A DNA stretch of 64,000 nucleotides, taken from Cynocephalus volans. Lineage: Eukaryota > Chordata > Mammalia > Dermoptera > Cynocephalidae. The first letter of the stretch is position 1. Each line of letters begins with the position of its first letter. The position numbers were made by a program, and so were the translations under genes. Shown piece by piece: positions 63,194-64,000 of the stretch. The notes below the pieces were generated by a model. That model was given only the letters and a program-made list of their open reading frames with translations. It did not search any database and was not told the DNA's origin. The stretch is taken from assembly GCF_027409185.1 (NCBI RefSeq), contig NC_084460.1:149627569-149691568 (forward strand), in the 5' to 3' direction.

Positions 63194-64000
63194 CTGCAAA
63201 GCATTTCAAATGTGCAATTAAGATATGTTGCTATTTTCTAAAGATATGTCTTTTTTCAATTAAAATCTCATATACCAAATTTTGTAGCAAGACTGACTAC
63301 ACAAACATTAGTTCTAAGCACTCAAGACTAGCAAGGTATGTGGATAAACAGATACAAGGTTAAAACAAAACAGCATAGAGGCTGCATTACCAAATACTCT
63401 GTACCAAAAAGTATTCTAATATTCTTTGATTTCATGCTCAAAACTAGGACTTATATACAATCTCCTCCTTAAAAACATTAAGGTCAAGAACAACATAATG
63501 AAATGAATCTTGTAGTTATTTTAGGTTGATATTTATTTGTTTGATTGAATTTATATTCTTTCTTCTCGGTGTCCAGACATTTTATGAATTTTTTAATTTT
63601 ATGTTCCTTTTTTATTCAAATAAGGTAGATGTCAAAATTTTAATTATCATAAATAATTAGTTTACAACTAGTAAAAATATTTATTGAATGTTTGTGTTTC
63701 GACTCAACCCTGAGTTATAGGTCATAAAATAGAAAGCAAGAGGAGACAAAGTAACACAGTTCCGGATACTGAAAAGTTTCCAGTCTACTTGGATTAACAT
63801 AGAAATATGTGGTTTATAATGTATAGGTAATATATTAATATAAAATTCCATATCTGATTATATCTACAGAAACAATAATTTTAAAATAATATTTTTTTAA
63901 AAACACATTTGTTTGGAAAAAAATTAATATATATTTGTGAAAATAATTGCTTACTAAAATTTTTATTTGGCTAATGAATGTCAAAATAGAGTTATCATTT
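63194..64000 (-). other. EPHA3: Start of EPHA3 intron 12 (3' part)
   Basis: Sequence upstream of the exon 13 acceptor, cut by the window edge. A short antisense L2-like scrap (TATTTATTGAATGTTTGTG) lies at about 63680-63770. No gene or exon 12 sequence is seen. Confidence 0.6.

Overview
This is a piece of a mammalian nuclear genome. It is AT-rich, mostly non-coding, and full of decayed LINE, SINE, MaLR-LTR and DNA-transposon copies. Several young SINE copies are built only from tRNA-derived units (an opening GGCCGACCCCGTGG, a central GGTTCGGATCCTATATAGG, and a tail of about GGTCACGAAAAAGAC plus an A-rich run). They match the tRNA-only SINEs (t-SINE / CYN) that I know only from colugos (Dermoptera). 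The source is therefore most likely a flying lemur (Galeopterus or Cynocephalus). That is recognition from memory, not a search.

The only protein-coding gene I can support is the 3' part of the Eph receptor tyrosine kinase EPHA3, on the minus strand. Five consecutive exons are present with canonical splice sites and continuous phase: 62984-63193 (catalytic loop and DFG), 45102-45251 (activation segment and C-lobe), 43407-43600 (end of kinase), 28328-28483 (SAM) and 22616-22721 (SAM end, C-terminal tail, stop). Exon lengths of 210, 150, 194, 156 and 106 coding bases give residues 713-983 in human numbering. The catalytic Asp falls at 746, the activation-loop Tyr at 779 and the SAM Tyr at 937. 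The 3' UTR runs from 22615 to a likely poly(A) site near 20 kb. Exons 1-12 lie beyond the right edge.

Layout. 1 to about 20 kb is intergenic DNA downstream of EPHA3. It holds a twin-primed L1 (658-3323), a solo MaLR LTR (4612-5038), an old L1 carrying a 265-bp segment that recurs inverted at 8.1-8.3 kb, an MLT1-like LTR, a long antisense L2, another solo LTR (12822-13141) and an internally deleted L1 (14845-18812). 20.0-22.7 kb is the terminal exon. 22.7-28.3 kb is intron 16, with two MaLR LTRs and a t-SINE. 28.5-43.4 kb is intron 15, with MIRs, L2s, a nested LTR/L1 and a cluster of three t-SINEs at 37.9-38.7 kb. 43.6-45.1 kb is the short intron 14. 45.25-62.98 kb is intron 13, mostly unique AT-rich sequence with MIR, L2 and hAT relics, a 142-bp CA microsatellite and an old L1.

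I found no RNA gene, CRISPR array, operon or undescribed biochemical system. What is worth a second look is the retrotransposon structures: two L1s with 5' inversions, a candidate 3' transduction, an L1 joining 5' UTR directly to ORF2, an inverted duplication, and several structural types of tRNA SINE. Repeat family names are given from recognition and need checking against a repeat library.
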